Below are positions 21,718 to 34,700 of a stretch of DNA of 64,000 nt, one piece after another. The stretch spans positions 5,759,516 through 5,823,515 of the forward strand of contig OX442433.1 in NCBI GenBank assembly GCA_949361645.1. The letters are read 5' to 3'. Position 1 is the stretch's first letter. Each line of letters starts with the position of its first letter. Position numbers and translations under genes: made by a program. This stretch comes from Spongilla lacustris. Its lineage: Eukaryota; Porifera; Demospongiae; Spongillida; Spongillidae. The notes beneath the pieces were generated by a model. That model searched no databases, was not told the DNA's origin, and saw only the letters and a program-made list of their open reading frames with translations.

Positions 21718-24700
21718 TCACACACACACACACGCATACACACACCACATACACACACCACACACACACCTCTTTCTCCAGATCCTAACAGAATCTGAGC
21801 AGATGAGGAAGGAGGCTGATGATGTTGGACCACAAGCTGAGCTGGAGCATTGGAAGAAGAGAATGGCCAAGTTTGACTCCCTCATCTCCTCTCTTAAAGG
21901 ATCAGAGTGCAGAACAGTGCTTAATGTTCTGGTAGCAGCCAAATCCAAAGTACTGGAGGTGAGTAACAACAAGAAGGGGAATTTATTTTTATTTTTAAAG
22001 GTAACATGCATGCCCACAGTCATGGAGGCAGCTAGACATGACCATCACGGACTTCACCAATGAAGCAAAAGACAACGTAAAGTTCTTGTACACTCTACAG
22101 AAGTACTGCGAACCTCTGTATAAGTGTAACCCTGTAAGCACTGGGACACGTGTGTGTACTGTGGACAGCTGGGCTAAATAGCCATCCCTCAGGTGACCAT
22201 GCTAGACTCCATCCCTGGTCTGATCAATACTATCAGGATGATCAACAGCTACTCTCGTTACTACAACACATCAGAGAGGATGACAGCCTTGTTTGTGAAG
22301 GTCACCAATCAGATGATCACAGCCTGCAGGGCCCACATCACAGACAGTGGCTACCACAAGGTTTGGGAGCAGGAGAGGGCAGTGGTCCTGGCGAGGATGG
22401 CCGACTGCAAGCGGCTGAATGATGAGTACCAGAAGTGCTTCCAGAGGACCAAGAAGAAATTAGAAGAGCGCCCTGATGAAAAACCATTTGACTTTTCAGA
22501 AACATATATATTTGGCAAGTTTGACAACTTCTACAGGAGGTAAACACACCCCATTGAGCTACTTGTAATGAATACCAATAACATCCCATATTTTTAGGCT
22601 CAACAATATTGATGAATTTCTTCATACTACTCTCACCTATGACACAATGGGACTTTCAACTATTGAAGGGATAGACCAATTCTATGCTAGATTTACGCTT
22701 CTTGCAACCAATCTCAAGAAGAAACCCTATGATGCATTGGACCATCGAAAGCAGGATTTTGATATGGACTATCAAGAGTTTAAAGTTCAACTTGACGAGC
22801 TAAATGTAAGCAAGCACCCACACATCCTTCATTCTGAAAAGGCTTTACCTTTTTTCTCATTGAAAGGTTCAGCTAAAAGGGTTCATGGAGCAGTACTTTG
22901 AGAAAGCTCACTCTCTTCAGAGAGTCATGGAGTTTACCGAACGTTTTGAAAGGCAAGTACAACAATTTCTTGATGCACCATCCCAAGTCACTCAAGGGTG
23001 GATCCTGCGAGAATTTAACCTGGCGGCGGAGCACGCGTGTTATTAAATTTAACTTGATTCCCCGTCCACTAATAAATTGTATGCATGGCGCCCGCCACCC
23101 CGTCCCACGCATTGTGCACGATTGTTTGAGCAAATCAAGTTTTCAATTTAGAAAGGATTATAAAATCCTCTGTAAAATCACTGTGTGATTGAACATTAAA
23201 ATTGATTCAGTTGTGTGTGATTTTTTTTAAAGTTCAATCACGCAATGATTCCAAAATGATTTCATGCCTTTTTTTCTCACTCATTGTGCTGTTTCCAACC
23301 ATGTGCTTACTGCCATCTATGACTAGCATTTACTAGTATACGTGCTTTTCTAGTCAAAATTATGGCAAGTTTTCAAACAGCAGGTCATAGGTCTGCTGAA
23401 GTGATTTCATTTATGCAGATGTCGTATATTCTGCAGTATGTACAGGGGACAAAATAGACTAGCGTCATGCTGAATGATACTGTTCATTGCTTGAAATATA
23501 GCCCTAGAAACTCGCAAATAGAATAAAATTTAACCTCAAATATCGTGCGTGAAAACCCACGTTCCTTTGAGACATCCAGTGCACAGATATTGTATACAGC
23601 ATCACACTACAGATAGAACTCCAAACACAAACGTTAACTAAGGCAGTGCGATTACGGGGATACATAACTGGCAAAATTTGTAACTTTATTCTATGTGATG
23701 GAATAAAATAGCCTTTAAAGTGGAAGTGGCTTAACTGACATGAGATTATAGTCAATTTATAGGTATAGCTGTTCAGCATGGAGTAATAATCACGCAGTAC
23801 AAAGAATAACACAGCCAGCTATTATCCTAGAAACCTACAAATAGAATTTAAAAATTTTCTAGGGCTAAGTCATCTCAATATGATATTTTTTTAAAGTGGC
23901 TCCAGTATTAATTAAAAGTTACTAAGCACACATATAAACGTACAAATCTTAACAAAATTGATCGATAAAACACGGCCATTTTAATCCGCTTCCAATCCCT
24001 CTACTTACATGTGCTATATATGGATAAATTTGGGGCATGGGTGTGGTGCAAAAAATTTGCGCGCGCTCCTCCCTCATTACTGATTCTTACCTGACCAAAT
24101 CCTGGATCTGCCACTGAAGTCATCCCCAACCTACATGCATTCAATTTTACATAAGCTGTCCCTTCCTCAGATTACGCCTTCCCTGCCTAGACATGGTAAC
24201 AAAGTGGCGTTTGGTTGTTTCCCTCTATGTGAAGGACCTACAGTTTGTTCAAAGTGAGTACAATGAACAGAAGGAGAACCCTCCTCTTGCCCGCAACCTG
24301 CCCCCCATCTCCGGCAAGATCACCTGGTCCAGGCAGCTGTACCGTCGCATCACTGGTCCCATAGAAGTGATGAAAAAGCACCCTGATGTGATGGAGATGG
24401 CGGAGACTAAGAAAGCCATCAAAGGCTACAACCGCCTTGCCAGGGTGCTGGTGGAATATGAAATAGTCTTTCTAAATTTGTGGAGTGCGCAGTTGGAAAA
24501 AGCAGAAGCAGGACTTTCTGCAACTATTTTAATCAGAGAACCAGAAGGCAATAGACTCCTCATTAACTTTGACACCAATATCAATGAGCTATTAAGGGAG
24601 ATAGAGGTCGTGGAGAAATTAGGCATGGAGCTGTCACCTAATGCCAGGCTTCTTAAAACAAAAGGAGAGGACTTGAAGGAGAAATACCAAAATGTTACTG

Positions 24701-27700
24701 TAAGTATCATAATTCCCAATTTTATACCGTGCACATATACATAGGTATGGTGCAATTACTGTGTTGTTTAGCATTAGTTCTTCAACTCTACAATGATCTA
24801 TCATAATCAAAGAATGTTTCATATTGCATGTTATACCCCTGTGCTATTTGCAAAATATGATGTTCTATACCAACAGTCACTGCTTGAGGAATACAAACGT
24901 GTGCATGCCAAGATTCCTAGCCTACTTGCAGTGTTGATTCAACCTCATGAGGAAAAAGTGGACGAGGCAATAAGTCCTGGTCTCACTGTGCTTCGATGGA
25001 CTTCTGTTAGTGTCACAAGTTTTGTGGATACTGTCAAAAGAAAGCTTAGAGGACTAGAGATTTTAATTGACAGAGCAAATGACATTCTAGATAAGAGAAT
25101 TGAAGGGGTTCTGAAAAGCATCCTGGCTACAAAGCTCTGTGATCTACCAGACAATGAACCATGGACAATTGAAGAGTTTGTCAACAAAGCTCAGGTTTGT
25201 GTTAAATAAGCTTAGTTTATTTGTTTATTTATTTTACATTTTTCGGTGAGCAGAAAATGGGTGAGCAAGTTGGCCCTCAACTTGACAGAAATAATTTACT
25301 TATTGAGAACTCTGTTAACGAGTTAGTGGCACTTCTCCTAGATGATATACCACTGCCTGATACGGACTCTGAAGGGACAATCACTCCAGTACCATTGGCT
25401 CAATCCATGGCTCTGTCGAGAATGGGCCTAAATAAATTAGAACAGGAGGAGGTTGAGCCTCATCCTGGAGAAGAAACAGCAAAAAGGAAGAAAGATAAAA
25501 TAGAATCTCTGCAGAAGGCTGCACAGGAGCTGATAGAGCATTTCAAACACAAAAATGTTGATAACTTTATCAAACTGATGAAACAGTCCCTTGATCACTT
25601 AAAGAGAAGAATTGCCTTCCCTTCTGCTCTCTCCTATGGAGAAACAACAGATGACAAGAAAAGAGACATCCGTCCAGCTCTTTATGCAAAGCTTTCCCTT
25701 ACTGTGCCCACCATCATACTTAGTCCCAGCCTTGAGGATATCCAAGCTGCTCTCAACGAAGTCGTTCACCGCACCACTGGTATTTTCAAGAGCATATACC
25801 AATGGGGGCAGATAAGAGAAGTACCAGGAGTCTCGGATGCTCTTCCTAAATCCACCAGTCAGACTATTCTTCCTGTCACTTCCAAAGTAGAAACTACCAT
25901 GACCATGAAGAACCCCTACCTCAAAGACATCTACAAGATCGTTTCAGAGCACAAGGAAGTTGCAAAGCTGATATCCATGTTGTCCAGCAGCTTCATGTCT
26001 GCAAAGACTCAGGTCACACAATGCATTGAGCAGTTCAACAAGTATCAGGCATTGTGGGCTGTGGACAGAGAGCAACATATGAAAACCTTCCTGGCAGAAG
26101 AGCCAACCCTATCAGAATTTGAAGCTCAAATCAGAAAGTATGAGGCATTGGAAACTCAAGTGATGGAAGAGCCTGATCATGTGGTGGTAGGATCACTGGC
26201 ATTAATGACAGGTATGTGACTGTTGTGAGTAAAAACTCCCTACTTCAATACTTATTGTCTCTTTACATGTGCTAAATCCATAACAACTTACTCTCCTTTC
26301 AATTATCATTTCAATATTGATATTACCAATTTCAACATCATTCACCCTGCCCTAGATGAGTTGCGTATTGCATTTAGCTCTGAAGCCAAGTCTTGGAAAG
26401 TAATCTATGGACGTAACATGAACACCAAATATTTTGGGACAATGGAGAAAATCATGGAGCAGATTGATGGCATCCACAAGAAATTACAAAGGCCTATCAA
26501 AGACTTGGATGATGTTCGCATGGCCATGGCCTCACTTAAAGAAACTAGAGAGAACGAGATCATGATTGATAGCTCGCTTGGCCCAGTTGAAGTGAGTCAC
26601 TCCGGTACATTTTTATGTATATAATTATAATTATAATATATATAATAATAATATATATCATTTTTATCTATAGAATTATAATTATAATTATAATTTTATA
26701 ATTATATATAATTATAATTATAATATGTTATAATTATAATTATAATTATATATAATTATAATTATAATATGTTATAATTATAATTATAATTATAATAATA
26801 TATCATGATGCGTTGCAGGAATCTTACTCTATGCTCAGCAAGTTTGGAATCCAGGTAGCCAGAGAGGAGATAGAGAGAGTGGACACATTCAGGTATTCCT
26901 GGCAGAAGTTGCTTACTCTTGCGGTAGGTCAAACAGCGGGGGTTATTAAAATATTGTTTAACCAATGCACTTCAATGGCAGGGAGAAGCCCAGGCCACAT
27001 TAATCAAGGTCCAGCCTCAATTCAAGGAGACACTGTTAACTAATATTGTGCAGTTTAAGACCGATACTACTCTGTTCTACAAAGAGTATGAAACGGTAAA
27101 TACCAACAAACTGCATCACTCTTTGTTACACCTCCTTTCTTCTCATTGGCATTGCTTTACACCATCTCTCGCTAATTGCTTTAAAAATATTTCATTATGG
27201 CATCATGTATATTAAATCACAGCCCTCACATACCCATTCTGTAACTACAACATTTCACACCTTCCACCTGTTAACCCAATCTAGAATAAATAAATTATAG
27301 ATCAAACTTGGTACACTTTCTCCAACAGGCTGGTCCAATGGTGGAAGGGATACAGCCCCGAGAAGCAAGTGACAGGCTCAACACATTCCAGGTCAAGTTT
27401 GATGATTTGTGGCGGAAATTTCAAACATATACTGATGGTGAAGAGTTGTTTGGGCTTCCTGTGACTGCCTATGATGACCTGGAGAGGATCAGGAAGGAGC
27501 TGAGCCTCCTGCAGAAGCTGTACGGGCTCTACAATGATGTTATGGACAGCATTGATGGCTACTATGACATTCTGTGGGCAGAACTGGACATCAACAAGAT
27601 CAATAGTGAATTGCTGGACTTCCAGAACAAGTGTCGCAAGTTGCCCAAGGCCATGAAGGATTGGCAGGCTTTCAATGACTTGAAGAAGAAAATTGATGAC

Positions 27701-28770
27701 TTCAATGAGACTTGTCCTTTATTAGAGATGATGTCCAACAAAGCAATGCTTGAACGTCACTGGAAACGTTTGGAAGATTTGACAAAGCATCATTTTGACA
27801 TTGGATCTGAATCGTTCCAACTACGCAATGTGATGGAAGCCCCCTTGCTAAAATTCAGGGATGATGTGGAGGTGAGCAAAAAAATTTTTTGTAAAGGCAG
27901 TTCAAATCAAATCTTCTGGTGCACACACCCAGGACATATGCATCAGTGCCATTAAGGAGAAGGACATAGAGTCCAAACTGAAGCAGGTGAAGGCTGACTG
28001 GGCTGTGCAGAGCCTTAAATTCAACACATTCAAAGCCCGTGGAGAGATGCTACTGAAGGGGGATGATACTTCAGCTATTGTTTCATTGATGGAAGACTCT
28101 CTGATGATACTTGGATCACTCATGTCAAACAGGTATTGATGTGCATAAATAATGCAATGCTTGCCTGTGACACCTATGCATGTCCTAGATACAATGCACC
28201 ATTCAAGAAAGAGATTCAGCTGTGGGTACAAAAGCTAACCAATTCAACTGAAATCATCGAAAAATGGCTCATAGTGCAAAATCTCTGGGTATACCTGGAG
28301 GCTGTGTTTGTAGGAGGCGACATTGCCAAACAGCTTCCTCAGGTGGGCCAGCCGTGATGGTTGTGTAATAGTGCAACTACAAATTTGTTTGCTTCTAGGA
28401 AGCCAAGAGGTTCCAAAACATAGACAAGTCCTGGGTGAAGATCATGACCAAGGCCCATGAGACCCCCAATGTGGTCCAGTGCTGTGTAGGAGACGAAACC
28501 TTGGGTCAGCTACTGCCACACCTCTTGGAGCAGCTGGAGCTATGTCAGAAGTCACTCACTGGCTATCTGGAGAAGAAGAGACTTGTGTTCCCAAGGTTCT
28601 TCTTCGTCTCTGACCCCGCCCTCCTTGAAATCCTGGGACAGGCCTCGGACTCCCATACCATCCAAGCACACCTACTGAGCGTGTTTGACAATGTGAACAA
28701 AGTGACATTCCACGAAAAGGAGTACGATCGCATCACTCATATCCACTCCAGAGAGCCTGAGACTATAGAG
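20492..28770 (+). CDS. DNAH5/8: Dynein tail and linker, exons 1-19
   Basis: Exons: 20492-20617, 20675-20803, 20859-20937, 21051-21535, 21782-21958, 22020-22133, 22193-22539, 22598-22805, 22873-22952, 24171-24699, 24877-25194, 25254-26211, 26356-26591, 26819-26923, 26982-27095, 27329-27871, 27933-28132, 28189-28342, 28399-28770. They encode residues 1-1758: the N-terminal tail that binds the partner heavy chain and intermediate chains, then the linker. Highly conserved linker stretches include [50 protein letters not shown] and [15 protein letters not shown]. Exon 9 ends at a GC donor (GAAAG|GCAAGT), and the intron after it is the gene's longest (1.2 kb, holding a transposon-end-like sequence near 24094-24117). 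A CA microsatellite fills the 21536-21781 intron and an AT-rich repeat the 26592-26818 intron. Confidence 0.93.
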
Positions 28771-31700
28771 GTAGGCACTGCACTTGATGGGTTTATCTGA
28801 TTATTCAAACAACTACGATGTCAATTATTTTCAGCATTTGCAATGTGCAGATGTATAGAATTCATTCATTAATGCATTTTCACTCACACATCATGGCATC
28901 CCTAAAGTGAAAGCATATAATTTTGTTAATTTTCTGCTGTAAATATGATACATGTATTGTTAAAAGCAACAATCTAATGGCTTACGATTTCATTCTATTC
29001 GCATTTGAACTGCACAACTATTTATGCTAAATCCAAATGTGTGCATGGGCAGTCCAAAAATAAGTATTTTGTGTGTAAAAAACACATGTACCAAAGACCA
29101 AGTCTTTCATAGTTGGAGGTTATAGTCACATACATTAAGTCTGCAAGCCAACTGTATAATACATGTACAAGTATATATTATTATTATTGGTAATACAATA
29201 CAATTTGAATAATCCTATAGTTGCAACATTACAAAGAGGGTTAGGCATGTTGCTATTACCCTCTTTCAGCGATCAGCCAAATTTCAATACGCTTTTGTGC
29301 AGCTAAATTTTTATTACTCAAGGCACACAATATAAATATATAGTACCGATATCCTGCATGGTGAAGATGAATGGATTGGGATGGATGGGGGTGGGCAGAA
29401 ATGTATGGGAGGGGAAAAATACAAGAAAGGTAGAAGCATTATACAGAAATGCCGAAATGTTTCTTTTTTTTCTTCCTAAAAATAGCTTGAGAAGTCTGTG
29501 ATGGCTCAGGGAAATGTTGAAACCTGGTTGGGAGCCTTACTCAATGAAGCGCTCTCCTCATTGCATGCCGTTATCAAGCGAGCTCACATTACGATCGAAG
29601 ACCCAAACTTCAACCTGGTAGACTTCTGCAACACTTTTCCAGCACAAGTAAGCTTCCGCAATCCAGTGAATTGTTTTTATTGCATGGTTCACCACCAGGT
29701 GGGTATAGTGGGAATCCAACTTCTGTGGACAAGAGATGCAGAAATAGCTCTTACCAATGCTCCCTCTGACAAGAAGATCATGGCTTCAACAGATGACGAT
29801 TTCTTGACAATGCTCAACACCCTCATTGAGGTGACCACTAGGGACCTTACAAGGATTGAGAGGACAAAGTATGAAACTCTGATCACCATACACCTTCATC
29901 AAAGGGACATCTTTCATGATATGGTCAGTCAGAAGTGAATGGTTCCTCTGACATTTATGTTTCATCATACCAAATTTTGATATACCGCACTAGGTTACAA
30001 TGCGTATCAAGTCAGCAACAGACTTTGAGTGGCTGAAGCAAAGTCGATTCTACTTCAATGAGGAACGCAACCACTCTATAGTGTCCATCACAGATGTTGA
30101 CTTCATCTACCAGAATGAGTTCTTGGGCTGCACAGAGCGTCTTGTGATCACACCCCTTACAGACAGGTGCTACATTACATTGGCTCAGGCCCTGGGGTTC
30201 TCGATGGGTGGAGCTCCAGCTGGTCCTGCTGGCACCGGAAAGACGGAAACTGTGAAGGACATGGGCAGGGCTCTGGGCAAGTATGTGGTGGTGTTCAACT
30301 GCTCTGATCAGATGGACTTCAGAGGGCTGGGTCGAATCTACAAGGGCCTGGCACAGTCTGGGAGCTGGGGCTGCTTCGACGAGTTCAATCGCATAGAGTT
30401 GCCAGTGCTATCTGTGGCAGCACAACAGATTGCTGTTGTCCTGATGTGCAAGAAGGAAAGGAAACCAGAGTTCATTTTCACTGATGGGGACAGAGTTGCT
30501 ATGAATCCTGAGTTTGGCCTGTTTCTCACCATGGTAGGTTCAACAACATCACAAAGCCTGTATCCAAGACCACACCCACCATGTACCTCCTTTCATAGAA
30601 TCCTGGATATGCAGGACGCCAAGAGTTGCCTGAAAACCTGAAAATGAATTTCAGGCCTATTGCCATGATGGTTCCTGACAGAAAGGTTAGATTTCTGTCA
30701 TCTCAGCACTTCACATATACAGTAATATTGCTTTGATCCATGTTCTCCAGATCATTATCCGAGTGAAGTTAGCCAGCTGTGGTTTCCAAGACAACATTCC
30801 CCTTTCTGAGAAGTTCTTCACCCTCTATAAGCTCTGTGAGGACCAGCTCTCCAAGCAGGTAGCTAAATATTTGTATGGTGGTATGGCACAGCTTCACACC
30901 TCATGCACACATAGGTACACTACGACTTTGGTCTACGTAACATCTTGTCTGTGCTGCGTACCCTTGGAGCTGTGAAAAGGGCAAGCCCTCAGGATCCCGA
31001 GAAGACCATAGTGATGAGGGTCTTGAGAGACATGAACCTCTCCAAACTGGTGGATGAAGATGAGCCTCTGTTCCTCAGCCTCATTGATGACCTTTTTCCT
31101 GGCATCCAATTGGATAAAGGCAGCTACCCAGATCTAGATGCAGCCATAGATAACCAGGTGAAGGCAGCAGGCCTCGTCAACCACCCATCATGGACGCTCA
31201 AGTTGATTCAGCTGTTTGAAACCCAACGTGTTCGTCACGGCTTCATGGCCCTCGGTCCAACAGGAACAGGCAAGACGCAGTGTATTCATATCCTGATGAA
31301 GGCCATGACAGACACTGGCACAGCTCACCGAGAGATGAGAATGAACCCAAAGGCCATCACCGCTTCGGAGATGTTTGGTCGACTTGATGTGGCCACCAAT
31401 GACTGGACTGATGGAATCTTCTCCACACTGTGGAGAAGAACACACAAGGTGAAGAAGGGGGAGCATATTTGGCTAGTGTTGGATGGACCAGTGGATGCCA
31501 TTTGGATTGAGAACCTCAACAGTGTATTGGATGACAACAAAACACTAACACTGGCCAATGGAGACAGAATACCCATGTCACCAGACTGCAAAATAGTCTT
31601 TGAACCTGACAATGTGGACAATGCATCTCCAGCTACTGTATCACGGAATGGAATGGTATTCATGAGCTCTTCTGGTCTGGACTGGAAGCCAATCTGTCAA

Positions 31701-34700
31701 GGTTGGCTGAATTACATGTTGTCTCAAAAGAAGATCACTCAACAGGAATCAGAAGTACTGATGAACCTTTTTGATGGCTCCTTTGTGGATGCATATCGCT
31801 TCATTAAGAACAGCTGTGAACCCAAGATGAAGACACTGGAATGCAACTACATCTCTCAAGCCAACAAATTACTGGAAGGTCTCATTCCCACCAAGGAGGA
31901 AACCTCCTCCCTCTCAAATCTGTTCCTAGAACACCTCTACATATTTGCTCTGATGTGGAGCATTGGGGCTCTGTTGGAGCTGGAAGACCGAGCCAAGTTG
32001 GAGGCATGGCTACGGCAAAACAAGAAGTTGGACTTTCCCGTTTGCAGTGCAGATTCTGGGGACACCATGTTTGAGTTTAAGGTTGATGACAAGGGAGACT
32101 GGATACATTGGAATACCCTGGTGGAGGAGTACGTGTACCCAAAGGACAGCATCCAACCATTTGCCTCCATCCTAGTGCCCAATGTGGACAACGTGAGAAT
32201 GGACTTCCTTATCCATACCATTGCCAAGCAGGAGAAGGGTGTGCTCCTAATTGGAGAGCAGGGCACAGCCAAGACAGTCATCATCCAGGGCTACATGGCC
32301 AAGTACAATGTTGAAGAACACCTTAGCAAGTCCCTTAACTTCTCTTCAGCCACAGTTCCCGGCATGTTCCAACGGTCCATTGAGAGCTACATTGACAAAC
32401 GCGTGGGTACTACCTACGGACCCCCAGCAGGAAAGAAGCTGACAGTCTTTGTTGATGACATAAACATGCCAAGGATCAATGAGTGGGGAGACCAGATAAC
32501 CAATGAGATAGTTAGGCAGCTGATGCAGATGAAAGGGTTCTACAGTCTGGAGAAGCCAGGAGATTTCACCACCATCCAGGATGTTCAAATGATGGGAGCC
32601 ATGATCCATCCAGGAGGTGGACGCAATGATATACCTCCGAGACTGAAGAGGCAGTTTGCCATCTTCAACTGCACACTGCCATCAAACACCTCAGTTGACA
32701 AGATCTTTGGTTTGATAGGACTGGGATACTTCTGCAAGGAGAGGGGGTTTGTTCCGGAGGTTATTGAAATGGTTGAGAAGCTGGTAGTTTGTACAAGACT
32801 GATGTGGCAACAAACAAAAGTGAAGATGCTTCCCACCCCGGCCAAGTTCCACTATATCTTTAACCTCCGTGACCTGTCACGCATCTGGGAGGGCATACTG
32901 CATGTGAACAGTGAGGTCATGACCAGTGCAAAGCTGATGTTGGCTCTATGGAAACACGAGGCCACAAGAGTGATTGCAGATCGCTTCACCAATTTAGAAG
33001 ATAAGGCTTGGTTTGATAAGTGCCTCAGTCGAGTGGTGGAAGATTCCATCAGCCCTCAAGCCCGAGAAATGATGGAAGAAGAACCATATTTTGTTGATTT
33101 TCTCAGGTAGCAGATGCAAAATTTGAGTAACATGCTTAATCCACTGCTGCTTTTAATTGTAGGGACCCACCAGAACCAACGGGTGAAGAACCTGAAGGAT
33201 TTGAATTTGAAACCCCCAAAATTTATGAACATGTGAGCTGATATACATATACAAACTGCTATGTATTTCTCATAATACTTTTGTATCCACTCAGATACCC
33301 ACCTACCCAGAACTCAAGGAGAGACTTCAAGGGTTTGTACAACAGTACAATGAGACAGTTCGTGGTGCAGGAATGGACCTCGTCTTCTTCAAAGACGCCA
33401 TGGTCCATCTCATTAAAATATCCCGCATCATACGCACTGATAGGGGCAATGCCTTACTGGTCGGGGTGGGAGGGTCTGGCAAACAGAGCTTGACCCGACT
33501 GGCCTCTTTCATAGCCGGCTATAAGACCTTCCAAATACAGCTCTCACGGTCGTACAATGCCAATAACCTCATGGATGACCTAAAGGTGTTGTACCGAACA
33601 GCAGGTCAGCAGGGAAAGGGAATAACTTTCCTCTTCACTGACAACGAGATCAAAGATGAGGGATTTCTCGAGTACATCAACAACGTCCTCTCATCTGGTG
33701 AGGTCTCCAACCTGTTTGCAAGGGATGAAATTGACGAGATCAATGGTGACCTTATCAATGTGATGAAAAAGGAGTTCCCTAAAAGACCACCAACTTCAGA
33801 GAACCTCTATGCCTACTTCCTATCCAGAGCCAGACAAAACCTCCATGTGGTGCTGTGCTTCTCTCCGGTGAGTATCGTATGGCTGTACTGGATGCCAATG
33901 TAATAATGATCTTTTTTTTGTATAGATTGGTGAGAAGTTTCGAAGTCGTTCCCTCAAGTTCCCAGGACTGTTCAGCGGGTGTACCATGGACTGGTTCACA
34001 CGCTGGCCTAAGGATGCCCTCATTGCTGTGGCCCAGCACTTCATCGCCTCATTTGAAGTGACTTGTACCCCAGAGGTGAAGGAACAGATGGTGCAAACCA
34101 TGGGTATTGTGCAGGATGCCGTCTCTGAATCCTGCATCAGCTACTTTGAGCGGTTCAGACGTTCGACCCACGTGACCCCCAAGTCTTACCTATCCTTCCT
34201 GACTGGATACAAGAACATCTACAAGGAGAGGAAGAAGCTTCTGAATGAGCAGGCTGATCGCATGAACACAGGTCTCAACAAGCTGCTCGAGGCCAGTGAG
34301 TCTGTAGCACAGCTCTCCAAGGAGCTAGAGGTGAAGGAAAAGGAGCTAGCCATTGCATCAAAGGATGCAGAGAAGGTACTCGTTGAGGTGACAGAGAAGG
34401 CTACTGCTGCAGAGAAGGTCAAGGCTGAAGTGCAGAAGGTGAAGGACAAGGCACAGGCAGTGGCTGACGTCATAACAGCTGACAAGATTGTGGCTGAAGG
34501 GAAGCTGGAGGCAGCCAAGCCAGCCCTCAAGGAGGCAGAGGATGCACTGCAGACCATCAAACCTGCAGACATTGCTACTGTGCGCAAGTTGGGAAAGCCC
34601 CCACACCTCATCATGAGGATCATGGACTGTGTGTTGCTGCTCCTGAGACGCAGACTGGATACTCTGGCAATGGATCCAGAGAAACCAGGACCTAAACCTT

